The notes below the pieces were generated by a model that searched no databases, had not been told where the DNA came from, and saw only the letters and a list, made by a program, of their open reading frames with translations. A stretch of 36,259 bases of DNA from an uncultured Bacteroidota bacterium. GTDB taxonomy: Bacteria; Bacteroidota; Bacteroidia; Chitinophagales; LD1. The position numbers were made by a program, and so were the translations under genes. The stretch spans positions 1 through 36,259 of the forward strand of contig CAISWS010000058.1 in assembly GCA_903889265.1 (NCBI GenBank), read 5' to 3'. Numbering within the stretch: the stretch's first letter is position 1; each line of letters opens with the position of its first letter. Positions 17,607 through 29,900 of the stretch are shown here, piece after piece.

Positions 17607-20600
17607 ATGTTTATGTTAAACATCCACTTTAAGAAACTGTTTTTTGCGGTAGCCATCCAGTTTCTTTGCCTCGCATCGTTTGCGCAATGCCCCGGCGGCT
17701 TTACTACTTCTGTTTCGCCGTCAACCGCTACCGTTTGTTCAGGCAGTTCTGTATCCCTAACTGCAGCAGCAGGTGCGATAAGCTATCTCTGGAGCACAGG
17801 CCAAACTTCTTCAGTTATAAGCGCAACGCCTACCGTTAGTACCTCCTATACTGTTACAGCTACCGATTCAGTTGGTTGCAGTGCCAGTGCAACGGCTTTA
17901 ATAACTGCGGCAGCTTTACCATCGGTTTCAATAAGCCCGGCTAGTCCGGCAACGTGTCCCGGTGCGGCAGTTACTTTAACTGCATCGGGTTCTGCTTCAA
18001 CTTATACCTGGAGCAATGGTGCTACCACCAGCTCCATAACGGTTAACCCCACCAGCACAACCATTTATTCGGTGTTGGGTAATGGCGGAGGTTGCTCAAA
18101 CTCTGCCAGTGTTACGGTAACTGTAAACTCATTACCATCTATAGGAATAAATACCGGATTGGGCCATGTTTGCTCAGGAGGTACAGATACTATAACAGCA
18201 AGTGGGGGCGTGGCTTATTTGTGGAGCACCGGGGCCACCACGGCGGCCATCGTTAATCACCCTACAGTTACTACCAGTTATACGGTAACAGCAACCGGCA
18301 GCAACGGTTGCAGCGCTACAACTACAGCTTCGATTCCGGTATATGGCCCGGCAACTGTAAGCCCCGGGTCGGCGTCATCTTGCCCGGGCAGTGCGGTTGT
18401 GTTAACCGCCAACGGCGGTACTTCATACGGATGGAGTACCGGAGCAACCTCGCAGTCTATAACAGTGGCCCCAACAACCACTACTACCTACCGAGTAACT
18501 GCAACAAACAGCTACGGTTGCGCAGGGGTTGATTCAACCCAGGCTACTGTTACCACAACGCCAACGGTTGTAACGGTAGCAACAAGCCCTTCAAATGGCG
18601 TATCGTGCAGCGGGGCAACTGTAACACTAACCGCCAGCGGGGCATCCACTTATGTTTGGAGTACGGGAGCGACTACTGCTTCTATTTCAGTAACACCGGT
18701 TAATACCACCACATATACAGTAACGGGCACCGCAAATGGTTGTACCGGCACTGCTACATCTACTATCACCGTTTACGGGCATGCGGTTATTACTCAAACT
18801 TATACCACCATTTGCGCAGGAAGTGCAGTTACTTTGGGTGCCACTATGGGCACCGGCTCGCATTATCTTTGGAGTACAGGTGATACAACTGCAACAATTG
18901 CAGAAAATCCTACAACCACTACTACTTATACGGTAACTGTTACTCCACCATCAGCTACCGGATGTTTAACAAGCTCTGCAACGGCAACGGTTACGGTTAA
19001 TGCCCTGCCTGCGGCGGCAATCAGCCCGGCATCGGCCACTATCTGCGCAGGCAGCTCTGCCACGCTTACAGCAACCGGAGGTACCAGTTATATATGGAAT
19101 TTTGGCAGCAACACGGTTGTTCAGACTTTAAGCCCTGCGGTTACCACAACTTATTCTATTACAGCAACCAATGCCGCAGGTTGTACTGCCAGTGCATCGG
19201 CTACCATAACAGTAAACAGTTTACCTGCTTTACCGGTTACTGTGAGTGCATCGCGTTGCGGCGCTGGTTCGGTAACATTAAGTGCTACCGGTGCCGGAAC
19301 CAACGAAAACTACAACTGGTATACAGCTGTAACCGGGGGTACCCTGGTGCAAAGCGGCGGGGCTACTTATACCACGCCATCATTATCAGCTAACACCACG
19401 TATTATGTAACCAAATTTAACACTGTAACAGGTTGCGAAGGTGGCCGGTGGTGGGTAACTGCCATTATTTACAGCGGAGTTCCTGCAGCGCCAACCATTT
19501 CTGCCGGGTCGGCTTTAACCTGCACTGGCTTTACAGCCAATTGGGGTTTAGGCTCAACCAGTTCAGTATTGGATTACAGGATTGATGTTGCAACAGACGC
19601 TGGCTTCTCAAATATTCTGAGTAGCTGGAACAATGTGAATGCCGGATATACTTCATCTGAACCAATAACAGGATTAACCGCCGGGGTTACGTATTACTAC
19701 AGGGTAAGGGCTGAAAATGCATGCGGGGTAAGTGCCAGTTCGAACGCGGTTGGGGTTACTACTGCATCTTCTGCTGTGCCGGTTTCAGCAGCGGCAACCA
19801 ATGTGGCCTGTAGTTCATTTACTGCCAACTGGGCTGCGGCTTCGGGTGCAAGCTCTTACATTATTGATGTTTCAACATCGGCAACATTTGCAACGTTCCT
19901 ATCAGGTTATAATGGCGTAAACGTAGGTAATGCAAGCGCCGTTACCATAGGGGGGCTTAGCGTGGGATCTACCTATTATTACAGGGTACGGTCAACCAAC
20001 GGATGTTTTATAAGCAGCAACTCTGCCGTGCAGACGGTTACCACCACTGCATCCGGCGCATGTTACTGCTCGCAATATGGATCAGCGACAGCAACAGCTG
20101 CCATTACAAATGTTACATTTAATACCATCAACTTTACCAACCTTACCAGGAGCGCCGGTTATGTGGACTATTCAGGCAGCTTATCAACCGCAGTTTCGCC
20201 AAGTAATGTTTACAGCCTTTCGGTAAGTGTAAATTCGGGCGGGGCCAATACGGTATATGCTAAAGTATGGATTGACTGGAACGAAAACGGGGTATTTGAC
20301 TCTACAGAACAATACCTGTTGGGTTCGGCAACCAACGTAACCAATGGTATTACTAACCTATCTCCTTTAAGTATAACAGTGCCTGCAGGTGCATTAACCG
20401 GAAGTACCATTATGCGTGTGGAGGTTAAAAACGGAGCTTATGGCTCGCCTTGCGATACCGGCATAGTTGGCCAGGTTGAGGACTATAAGGTTGTTGTGGG
20501 CTCTTGTTCCACACCGCCCTCAATAACCGTTACACCTGCAAGCACAACTGTATGTGCAGGACAGGCGGTTACACTTACTGCAAGTGGCGGAAGTTCCTAT

Positions 20601-23600
20601 CAATGGAGCAATGGTGCTACAACCGCCAGCCTGAACCTTAACCCAAGTAGCACCGGCACCTATATTGTAACGGGTACAAGCAGCCCGGGTTGCTCTGCCA
20701 CAGCCAGTTCAACTATTACTGTAAACGGAACGCTTACTGCAACCCTTACCGGCGGAAGTACACCAATTTGCTATAGCACATCTGCCGGTACACTCAGCGT
20801 TTCGGCAACAGGTGGCATTGGCACTTATACTTATCAGTGGTATAATTCTTCGGGCACTATTGCAGGTGCTACATCTACTACTTATGCAGTTCCGGCTTTA
20901 ACAGCCAGCAATTCATATTACTGTATAGTAACTGCAAGTACCTGTGGTTCGGCAACCTCTGCTACAAAAACAATTGCAGTTTATGCTAATTTAAGTGCTG
21001 CTATCAGCGGTGGTTCATCGCCAATTTGCTATAACTCTTCTCCGGGAACTTTAACTGCTACCGGCGCTGGTGCTACCGGCGCTTATACTTATCAGTGGTA
21101 TAATAGCAGTGGAGCTATTTCAGGGGCTACAGCAAGCACTTATGCGGTGGCGTCATTAACTGCCAACAATTCATATTATTGCGCTATAACCAGTGGCTCA
21201 TGTGGTACTGTATTTACAGCTACAACAGCTATTACGGTATATCCGGCTTCAACTTTAACTGTGAGTGGAGGAACCAGTCCAGTATGTGCTGGTGGTTCAC
21301 CAGGCACCTTTACTGCACTGGCGGCCGGAGGAAGCGGAAGTTATACTTACCAGTGGTATAACGCTGCAGGCAGTATTACCGGCGCCACGGCCAGCACTTA
21401 TGCTCCGGGGGCTATAACCGCAAATAATACATACCATTGTGTGCAAACCGGCTCATGTGGTGTTTCAAGTTCAAATTCAATAGTTATTACAGTTAATGCG
21501 GCACCTTCGGTTTATGCGTATGCTGCTGATTCTTCTATTTGTAACGGATCAAGTGTTGTGGTTGCAGCAAGTGCCACACCGGGCAGCGGAACTATTTCGG
21601 GTTACTTGTGGAGCCAGGGCAGTACTACATCTTCAATTACTGTAAGTCCGACTGCGTTTACTACTTATAATGTAACTGTAACCAACAGCAACGGTTGTAC
21701 CGCCAGTGGAACCACGTTTGTAAGTGTAACCCCCCGGCCTTCTGCACCGGTTGCCGGAAACAATTCGCCAATAGTTATAGGCCATCCTATCGATTTAACC
21801 GCTACCACAATTGCCGGTGCAAGCTATCAGTGGACCGGGCCAAACGGCTTTACTTCTACACAGCAAAATCCGGTAATAAGCAGTGCAACAACCGCCAATG
21901 CGGGTGTTTATACTGTGGTAGCACTGGTTAACGGTTGCAGCAGCTTAGCGGCAGCAACAAATGTTGCTATTAACGCCTTTACCTTGTTTATGGATACGGT
22001 TAGTGTAAATCCTGGCTCGCAGGCAGTGGTGCTGGTTAGGGTGCTTAACTTTACCATGATGCTATCGGCGCAATCAACTATTCACTTTGATACTGCCAAA
22101 TTGCAATTTGTACAGACACAGCAATACGGAATAAATACTTTAACCTCGGGTAATTTTGGAACAACACAGGCTGTAAACGGAAACATAGTATTCACATGGT
22201 CTGACCCGAACCTGGCCGGTGTTAGCTTGCCAAACGACAGCACATTCTTTGCGCTATTGTTTAATGTTCGCGGAGCTTTGGGTTCCAGTACCCCACTGAC
22301 CTTTACAAACACACTAGCACAATCTGAGTTTGTAGACACTTCGGTTAATACTATCAACTACGTTTTGAACCCGGGCGAGGTTATTATTAATGGCAATGAT
22401 ACTATCTCTGGCAAGATTGAATCAGAACTAGGTTACGGTGTGCAGGGCACTACAGTAACCGCCAGCGGAACCCCGACTTATACAGATGTAACCGATACAT
22501 CAGGCAAATACTCGTTTAACCTGTTACCGGGCAGCAGCTATACGGTTACACCAACCAAGAGTAACGACAGCACAGTAACCAACGGTATTACTACGCTTGA
22601 TTATCTGCTTGTACAGCGCCATATTCTGGGCACCACACTTTTAAATACACCTTACAAAATAATAGCTGCCGATGTGAACAGTTCAGGAACGGTTACTTCG
22701 CTTGACCTGTTGTATATCAGGGCGCTTATATTAGGTAATATTACTTCTTTCCCTGGTGGTAAACTATGGGCTTTTGTTCCTGCAAGTTATACTTTCAGCA
22801 ATCCTTTGAATCCGTTCCCATTCCCGACTTCGCTTTCTTATTCAAGTGTGACACAACAGAATAACCAGAACTTTATAGGAATAAAACTGGGTGATGTGAA
22901 CGATTCGTGGAACCCGTTGGTAAAATCACTTCAGAGTAGTAATACTGTAAACCTGATGACACCTGAAATGACTGCGTTGCCTGGTGGAGAGATATCAGTA
23001 CCTATCAAGGCAAGCAACTTTAAGCAGATAAGCGGTATGCAGTTTACGATGGAGTGGGATCCATCGATACTTAAATTCAGTTCGGTTGACAGCACAAGTG
23101 GCGCCCTTACTGTTAGCTATGGCGAAAGCAAAACCAGTGCTGGTTTACTGAGCATACAATGGACAGACCCTAACTATGCATCAACAACTATTGCAGATGA
23201 CAGCGTTCTGTTCTATATAGCATTTAAAGTAACCGGCCAACCCGGAGAAACCAGCCCAATGGCGATTGTATCGAAAATTACTGCAATTGAAATTGTAGAC
23301 AACGACCTGAACGAACTTGGCTTTAACGTAAATAACGGTGCGGTTAAAATTACTTCAGCTACGGCGGTTAACAGCATCAGTGGAATTAAAGACCCGGGTG
23401 TTGCGGTAATGCCAAATCCGTTTACTGAACATACCCAGTTATCGTTTGAATTGTATAATGCCGGTGATGTGAAGATTGAGATTTACAATGAACTTGGACA
23501 GCTGGTTACTACCTACGATGGCAACTACGGTGCAGGTAAACACCAGATAGAAATTGGCAATAACTGGAGCTCGGGATTATATTTTGTCCGCTTTAGCACC

Positions 23601-23645
23601 GGTGATTATATTACCACTTTGCGCATTGCAAATACAACTAAATAA
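17607..23645 (+). CDS. Giant T9SS-secreted multidomain protein: Ig-like repeats, two FN3, GEVED, three 258-bp Ig-like repeats, cohesin - dockerin-like - cohesin, T9SS CTD
   Basis: Signal peptide MFMLNIHFKKLFFAVAIQFLCLASFAQ; WSTGATT-type Ig repeats; GEVED core WIDWNENGVFD...GQVEDYKV; cohesin-like FTLFMDTVSVNPGSQAVVLVRV...STIHFDTAKLQF; dockerin-like NGITTLDYLLVQRHILG...DVNSSGTVTSLDLLYIRALILG; CTD MPNPFTEHTQLSFEL...SGLYFVRFSTGDYITTLRI. Confidence 0.88.
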   Translation: MFMLNIHFKKLFFAVAIQFLCLASFAQCPGGFTTSVSPSTATVCSGSSVSLTAAAGAISYLWSTGQTSSVISATPTVSTSYTVTATDSVGCSASATALITAAALPSVSISPASPATCPGAAVTLTASGSASTYTWSNGATTSSITVNPTSTTIYSVLGNGGGCSNSASVTVTVNSLPSIGINTGLGHVCSGGTDTITASGGVAYLWSTGATTAAIVNHPTVTTSYTVTATGSNGCSATTTASIPVYGPATVSPGSASSCPGSAVVLTANGGTSYGWSTGATSQSITVAPTTTTTYRVTATNSYGCAGVDSTQATVTTTPTVVTVATSPSNGVSCSGATVTLTASGASTYVWSTGATTASISVTPVNTTTYTVTGTANGCTGTATSTITVYGHAVITQTYTTICAGSAVTLGATMGTGSHYLWSTGDTTATIAENPTTTTTYTVTVTPPSATGCLTSSATATVTVNALPAAAISPASATICAGSSATLTATGGTSYIWNFGSNTVVQTLSPAVTTTYSITATNAAGCTASASATITVNSLPALPVTVSASRCGAGSVTLSATGAGTNENYNWYTAVTGGTLVQSGGATYTTPSLSANTTYYVTKFNTVTGCEGGRWWVTAIIYSGVPAAPTISAGSALTCTGFTANWGLGSTSSVLDYRIDVATDAGFSNILSSWNNVNAGYTSSEPITGLTAGVTYYYRVRAENACGVSASSNAVGVTTASSAVPVSAAATNVACSSFTANWAAASGASSYIIDVSTSATFATFLSGYNGVNVGNASAVTIGGLSVGSTYYYRVRSTNGCFISSNSAVQTVTTTASGACYCSQYGSATATAAITNVTFNTINFTNLTRSAGYVDYSGSLSTAVSPSNVYSLSVSVNSGGANTVYAKVWIDWNENGVFDSTEQYLLGSATNVTNGITNLSPLSITVPAGALTGSTIMRVEVKNGAYGSPCDTGIVGQVEDYKVVVGSCSTPPSITVTPASTTVCAGQAVTLTASGGSSYQWSNGATTASLNLNPSSTGTYIVTGTSSPGCSATASSTITVNGTLTATLTGGSTPICYSTSAGTLSVSATGGIGTYTYQWYNSSGTIAGATSTTYAVPALTASNSYYCIVTASTCGSATSATKTIAVYANLSAAISGGSSPICYNSSPGTLTATGAGATGAYTYQWYNSSGAISGATASTYAVASLTANNSYYCAITSGSCGTVFTATTAITVYPASTLTVSGGTSPVCAGGSPGTFTALAAGGSGSYTYQWYNAAGSITGATASTYAPGAITANNTYHCVQTGSCGVSSSNSIVITVNAAPSVYAYAADSSICNGSSVVVAASATPGSGTISGYLWSQGSTTSSITVSPTAFTTYNVTVTNSNGCTASGTTFVSVTPRPSAPVAGNNSPIVIGHPIDLTATTIAGASYQWTGPNGFTSTQQNPVISSATTANAGVYTVVALVNGCSSLAAATNVAINAFTLFMDTVSVNPGSQAVVLVRVLNFTMMLSAQSTIHFDTAKLQFVQTQQYGINTLTSGNFGTTQAVNGNIVFTWSDPNLAGVSLPNDSTFFALLFNVRGALGSSTPLTFTNTLAQSEFVDTSVNTINYVLNPGEVIINGNDTISGKIESELGYGVQGTTVTASGTPTYTDVTDTSGKYSFNLLPGSSYTVTPTKSNDSTVTNGITTLDYLLVQRHILGTTLLNTPYKIIAADVNSSGTVTSLDLLYIRALILGNITSFPGGKLWAFVPASYTFSNPLNPFPFPTSLSYSSVTQQNNQNFIGIKLGDVNDSWNPLVKSLQSSNTVNLMTPEMTALPGGEISVPIKASNFKQISGMQFTMEWDPSILKFSSVDSTSGALTVSYGESKTSAGLLSIQWTDPNYASTTIADDSVLFYIAFKVTGQPGETSPMAIVSKITAIEIVDNDLNELGFNVNNGAVKITSATAVNSISGIKDPGVAVMPNPFTEHTQLSFELYNAGDVKIEIYNELGQLVTTYDGNYGAGKHQIEIGNNWSSGLYFVRFSTGDYITTLRIANTTK
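20740..21495 (+). repeat. Three tandem Ig-like coding repeats with 258-bp period
   Basis: CAGTGGTATAA(T/C) (QWYN) anchors at 20835, 21093 and 21351: spacing 258 and 258 bp (86 codons). Confidence 0.85.
21985..22390 (+). other. Cohesin-like domain 1 of the 17607 protein
   Basis: LFMDTVSVNPGSQAVVLVRVLNFTMMLSAQSTIHFDTAKLQFVQTQQYG...FTWSDPNLAGVSLPNDSTFFALLFNV; same module as in the neighbouring gene. Confidence 0.7.
22535..22760 (+). other. Dockerin type I-like duplicated segment
   Basis: NGITTLDYLLVQRHILG and DVNSSGTVTSLDLLYIRALILG; second copy retains D-x-N-x-S-G-x5-D loop spacing, first is degenerate. Confidence 0.7.
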
Positions 23646-23681
23646 TTACCGTAAACTCAGGCATCTGCGTCGTTAATTTAA

Positions 23682-23721
23682 AAAAGTGTCGTCCCCTTTA
23701 TTCCAAAAGGGGGCGACTTTT
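23682..23721 (+). terminator. Terminator between the two giant genes
   Basis: AAAAGTGTCGTCCCCTTT-attcc-AAAAGGGGGCGACTTTT: long near-perfect stem ending in TTTT. Confidence 0.75.
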
Positions 23722-23934
23722 GTACTTGCATTTTAAAACCAGGCCTATATTAAGCCAGAGAAGATTGATACAGCAACAAACCGGCAATTTCTTTTAAACC
23801 GGAGCCTTATTGCGTTAACAAATAAATTATATTCAGCGGTATAATTAATGCTGAAACAGGCTATACTTTTTGTAGTTTTAATACACAAACAATATCAGAT
23901 AACAAAGAATAACAGAAGCAAACTCCCTTAAAAT

Positions 23935-26900
23935 ATGCAACATTATTACGCGATAAAGACATTCAGATTTTTTAAAATACTGATTGCGGCTATAATACTA
24001 CTGGCGGCTGATAGCTCCGGGGTGATGGCTTCCAATACAGTTGCTTTATCTATGGATACGGTAACTATTCCCATAGGGCAGCAGGTGGTGGTGAATGTAA
24101 AGGCCTGGGATTTTATCATGATGCTGGCCGCGCAGGGAACGATTGGCTTTGATACTTCTGAGCTTAGTTTTGTGGACGTGGAGCAATTTGGAACGGCGAG
24201 CCTGATTACATCGAACTTTGGCACCAGTCATGCTGCCAGCGGGTATATTACTTTTTCGTGGACCGACCAAACCCTGTTAGGCACTACTATAGCGAACGAC
24301 ACGGAGTTTTTTGCCATACGGTTTTTAGTAAAAAATACGGCCTGCCAGAATACAGCAGTTTCTTTTCTGAATTCGCCCACACCACAACAATACGTTGACA
24401 CTTCGTTTAACCAAATACCCGATACTCTTTTTCCAGGTTTGGTTATACCAACCGGGTTAAGTATTGCGGCATCTGTATCACCTCTTAACCCATCTATCTG
24501 CAGCGGACAAAACGTTACTTTAACCGCCAGCGGTGCCAGTAACTTTTTATGGAGTACCGGGTCAATAACTGATACCATACATGTAAGCCCTGGTGCTACT
24601 GCTGTATACACGGTAACGGCTACAAATTCAAACGGGTGCAGTGCCCAGGCATCGGATACCGTAGTGGTGTCAACCAGTGTTGCACCAACGGTAAATGTTA
24701 ATGCAAGCCAAACAACAATCTGCTCAGGTACTAACGTAATATTTACAGCTACGCCAACTAATGGGGGCAATACTCCGGCATATCAATGGAAGAAAAACGG
24801 GATTAATGTGGGCACCAACAGTGCCGGTTATAGCAACAACGCATTAAATAATAATGATTCGGTTTGGGTGGTGTTAACATCCAGCTCAACATGCGCAAGC
24901 CCGGATAGTGCGAAGAGTAATGTGACCCATATTGCTGTCAGCTCGGGGGTGGTGCCTGCAGTAAGCGTTCATGCAAGCCAGACCAGCATTTGCGGAAGTG
25001 CCAGTGTAACATTTACAGCCACCCCAACCAATGGCGGACCAACACCAAATTATCAATGGAAAAAAAATGGTAACAATGTGGGCACTAACAGTGCAGTATA
25101 CATTGATAACGGCTTGAATAATAACGATTCAGTTTGGGTAGTACTTACATCAAGTTTAATTTGTGCCATCCCCATAACTGCGACTAGCCTTAAAACGAAA
25201 ATGACGGTTAACCCGATTCCAACCGCGCCGGTTGCAGGAAGCAACTCACCGGTAACAAGTGGTGGGACTATTAACCTTACCGCCGGAAATATAAGCAACG
25301 CCACCTACATATGGAGTGGGCCGAACGGCTATAGTTCAACGCAACAAAACCCGGCTATAACCGGTGCAACAACAAGCAACACCGGTACTTACCAGGTAAT
25401 AGCAACGGTTAATGGATGCAACAGCCTGGCATCATCGGTTACAGTAACGGTTAATAACCCGGTTACCGGGTTTGTGTTATTTATGGATACTGTTACCGGT
25501 GCAGCAGGCCAGCAGGTAGTGGTGCATGTAAGGCCTGAAGGATTTGTAATGATGTTATCTGCACAGGGGGCAGTTGGTTTTGATACCTCAGAATTGCATT
25601 TTGTAGATGTTGAACAATTTGGCATAGGTAGTCTTACAAGTTCAAATTTTGGAACGGGTAGTGCCGCTAACGGGAATATCAGTTTTTCATGGACTGATCC
25701 CACATTAAGCGGAACTACGATAGCCAACGACTCGGAATTTTTTGCTATCCGTTTTGCCGTTCAGGCTGGTGCCTGCCGAAATACAGCTGTGAGCTTTTTG
25801 AACTCGCCTACAACGTTGGAATTTGTTGATACTTCTTTTAACACCATTGCTTTTATGGTATACAATGGCATGGTAAAGCCTACCGGCGCGGGGATAATAG
25901 CCACTATTTCGCCGGTTAATCCATCAACCTGCAGCGGACAGAATGTTGTTTTAACCGCAAGTGGTGGTACTGGTTTTACATGGAGCGATAGTAGTTTGAC
26001 AGATACCGTACATGTTGGCCCAGCCAGCACCACAATTTATACGGTTACAGTTACTAATAACAACGGGTGCAGTGCCCAGGCATCAGACACTGTAATTGTG
26101 GGAACCAATGTTGTGCCCACTGTAAGTGTAAATGCCAGCCAAACCACCATCTGCACAGGCACCAATGTAATATTTACTGCCACACCAGCCAACGGAGGCG
26201 GTGCCCCGACTTATCAATGGGAAAAGAACGGAGTTAATGTTGGCACCAACAATGCCGGCTACAGCGATAACTCGCTAAATAATAACGATTCCGTTTGGGT
26301 GGTTTTAACTTCGAGTTCTACCTGTGCCAGTCCGGATACCGCTAAGAGTAATGTTACACATATTACTATAAACACAGGGGTAGTGCCTTCTGTAAGTATT
26401 AATGCAAGCCAGACAATCCTTTGTGCCAATACTAATGTAACGTTTACCGCTACCCCAACAAATGGCGGCCTTACTCCAACCTATCAATGGAAAAAGAACG
26501 GCAGCAATGTTGGCACCAGTAGCGCTACTTATAGTGATAATGGCTTAAACAATAATGATTCGGTTTGGGTGGTGCTTACATCAGGTTTAAGTTGTGCAAG
26601 CCCGGCTACTGCCACAAGTAACAAAGAAAAAATGACAGTTAACCCGATACCATCTGCACCCGGCGCGGGAAGCAACTCGCCCGTAACAACCGGTGGAACG
26701 ATTAACCTTACTGCCGGAAATATAAACAACGCCACCTACCAATGGAGCGGGCCGAACGGCTATACATCAACGCAGCAAAATCCGGGTATAAACGGCGCTA
26801 CACTTAGTAACAGTGGTACTTACCAGGTAATAGCAACCGTGAACGGATGTAATAGTCTGGCTTCGTCAGTAACAGTAACTGTAAATAACCCGGTTGGAAG

Positions 26901-29900
26901 TTTTGTTTTGTTTATGGATACAGTTACAGCTGTAGCAGGACAACAGGCAGTAGTGCATGTAAGAACAAGGGATTTTACCATGATGTTATCGGCACAGGGA
27001 ACTATTGGATTTGATACTTCAGAATTACAATTTACAGATGTTGAACAATTTGGCACTGCCAGTTTAATAAGCTCGAACTTTGGCACCGGCGGTGCTGCGA
27101 ATGGTTATATTACTTTTTCGTGGACAGACCAGACCTTGAGCGGAACCACCATCGCAACCGACTCGGAGTTTTTTGCCATGCGCTTTACCATAGCTGCAGG
27201 GGCCTGTAACAAAACACCTGTTAGTTTTTTAAATACGCCAACTTCGCTAGAGTTTGTAGATACATCTTTTAGCCCGATAAGCTATGCGCTTTATCCCGGC
27301 ATGGTTGTGCCTACCGGCGGAAGCACTGTGGCCACGGTTAGCCCTGTTGGGCCGGTTGTTTGCAGTACGCAAAGCACTACGTTAACTGCCGGCAGCGGTG
27401 CATCGTACAACTGGAGCACCGGAGCCACTACTAATTCCATAACGGTTAACCCTGCCAATACCACTGTTTATAAGGTGACAGTTACTAATGCTAACGGATG
27501 CAGCGCACTGGCTTCAGATACAGTACATGTAGCTGGCACTGTTGTTCCTTCCATAGTTGTAAACGCAAGTCAAACAACTGTATGTCCCGGTACTACGGTT
27601 GTGTTTACGGCTACGCCAACCAACGGAGGAGCGGCTCCCGGTTACCAATGGAAAAGGAATGGCGGTAACGCGGGTACGGATAGCGTGGTTTTCAGCAGCA
27701 ACTCACTAAACAATAACGATTCGGTTTGGGTGGTGTTAACTTCCAGTTCATCGTGCGCAAGTCCGGTGATGGCGAAAAGCAATGTGGAGCATATTACTAT
27801 AAGCCCTATAGTTGCCCCATCGGTAATTGTAAGTGCCAGCCAGACTACAGTGTGTGCCGGTAGTACGGTTGTATTTACAGCTACCCCAACCAACGGGGGC
27901 GTGGCCCCGGCTTACCAGTGGAAGAAGAATGGTAACAGTGTAGGTACAGATAGTTCGGTTTACAGTGATAATTCTTTAAGTAATAACGATTCGGTTTGGG
28001 TGGTGTTAACTTCAAGCTCGGGTTGTGCAAGCCCGGCCAGCGCTGTGAGCAATGTTACCTATGTTACGGTTAACACAAATGTTGTTCCTTTAGTAACTGT
28101 AGTTGCAAGCCAGACTACTATTTGTACGGGTACCGGTGTAACCTTCACCGCAACCCCTGCTAATGGTGGAACAGCCCCGGTATATCAATGGAAAAAGAAT
28201 GGCAACAACACAGGAACCAACAATGCGGTTTATACAGATAATTCGCTGAGTAATAACGATTCGGTTTGGGTGGTACTTACTTCAAATGCCACTTGTGCCA
28301 GCCCGGCAACTGCTGTAAGTAACGTTACGCATATTACCGTAAGCACCAGTGTGGTGCCTTCGGTAAGTATAAGTGCCAGCCAGACAACTATATGCACCGG
28401 CAGCAATGTGTTGTTTACTGCTATCCCAAGCAACGGGGGGCTTACACCAGCTTATCAATGGCAGAAGAACGGTAATAATGTGGGCACCAATAGTGCAACT
28501 TACAGTGATAATGGCTTAAACAATAATGATTCTGTTTGGGTTACGATGGTTTCAAGTGTGGGTTGTGCCAGCCCGGCTTCTGCTGCCAGTAACAAGGTAC
28601 TTATTACTGTTAGTACTACGGTATTGCCTGTGGTAACGGTAAGCGCCAGCCCTGCAACAATATGCGCCGGCGCTACCGTTACATTTACTGCCACACCTGT
28701 AAATGGTGGAATTACACCTGTTTATCAGTGGGTGAAGAACGGCACTAATGTTAGTAGCAACAGCGTGGCGTATGGGGACAATACCCTGAACCCGGGCGAT
28801 TCGGTTTGGGTAGTATTGACCTCAAGCGCCGGTTGTGCAAACCCAACCTCTGTAACAAGTAATAAAACTGGTGTTACAGTAAATCCGGTTCCGGTGTTAC
28901 CTGTAGCAGGAAGCAACTCGCCTGTAACGGTTGGCGGTACAATTAGCCTTACGGCCAGTTCCACAAATGGTGCCAGGTATCAATGGAGTGGCCCGGCTGG
29001 TTATGGTTCGGCCCTGCAAAACCCATCGATCTTCAATGCCACACTGGCTATGACCGGTACTTACCAGGTAATTGCTACTTTAAACGGGTGCCACAGCCTG
29101 GCGGCAACGGTAGCTGTAACGGTAAATGCTGCTGCTGCCAACGTTGTTTTGTATATGGATACAGTAAGCGGAAACGATGGCCAGCAGGTGGTAGTTGATA
29201 TGAGGGCAATTAATTTTGCAATGATGGTATCGGCACAGGGCACCATAGGATTTGATACCTCAAAGCTTCAATTTGTTGATGTGGAGGATTTTGGATTAAG
29301 CGGCCTTAACGGTACGGACTTTGGTACCTCAAATGCGTTAAGCGGTTACATTGCTTTTGCCTGGAATGACCCGACTTTAACCGGTAATAGTATCAGTAAT
29401 GATTCTGAATTTTTTGCCATCCGGTTTAAGGTGGCTTCCGGCATATGCACCGGCACAACCGTTACTTTCCTGAACGGGCCTACCGCTTCGGAATTTGTTG
29501 ATACCAGCTTTAATTCGCTCAACAGCACCTTGCTACCCGGAAAAGTGAATGCGATTTTTGTGGCAAGCGACAGTACGATTAGCGCCAATGGACCGACTGT
29601 ATTTTGCGAGGGGGACAGTGTTATTTTAAACGCCGTTGCCGGAGATACATATGCCTGGAGTAACCAATCTACCGCACAAAGTATTATTGTGCATGCAAGT
29701 GGCAATTACCTGGTAACCATAACCAACAGCAATAATTGTAGTGCCGTTTCATCAGCAACTACAGTAACTGTAAACACTAACCCGACGGCTACGGTTACGC
29801 CGGGCACAGCAGCTTTCTGCGCTGGTGACAGCGTTAGATTGAGTGCTGCAGGCGGCTCAACCTATTTATGGAGCAATAGTTCAACATCGCAAAACATTGT

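Noticed and set aside
24228-24770. 180-aa minus-strand ORF and many other minus ORFs across 24-29.7 kb
   Set aside because: Shadow ORFs from the Thr/Val/Ser-rich repeat coding sequence; they recur at the repeat spacing and have no plausible start context.
24691-28902. Could the regular repeats be a CRISPR array?
   Set aside because: Units are 270 bp, fully coding and in frame; no short repeat/unique spacer structure and no cas genes.
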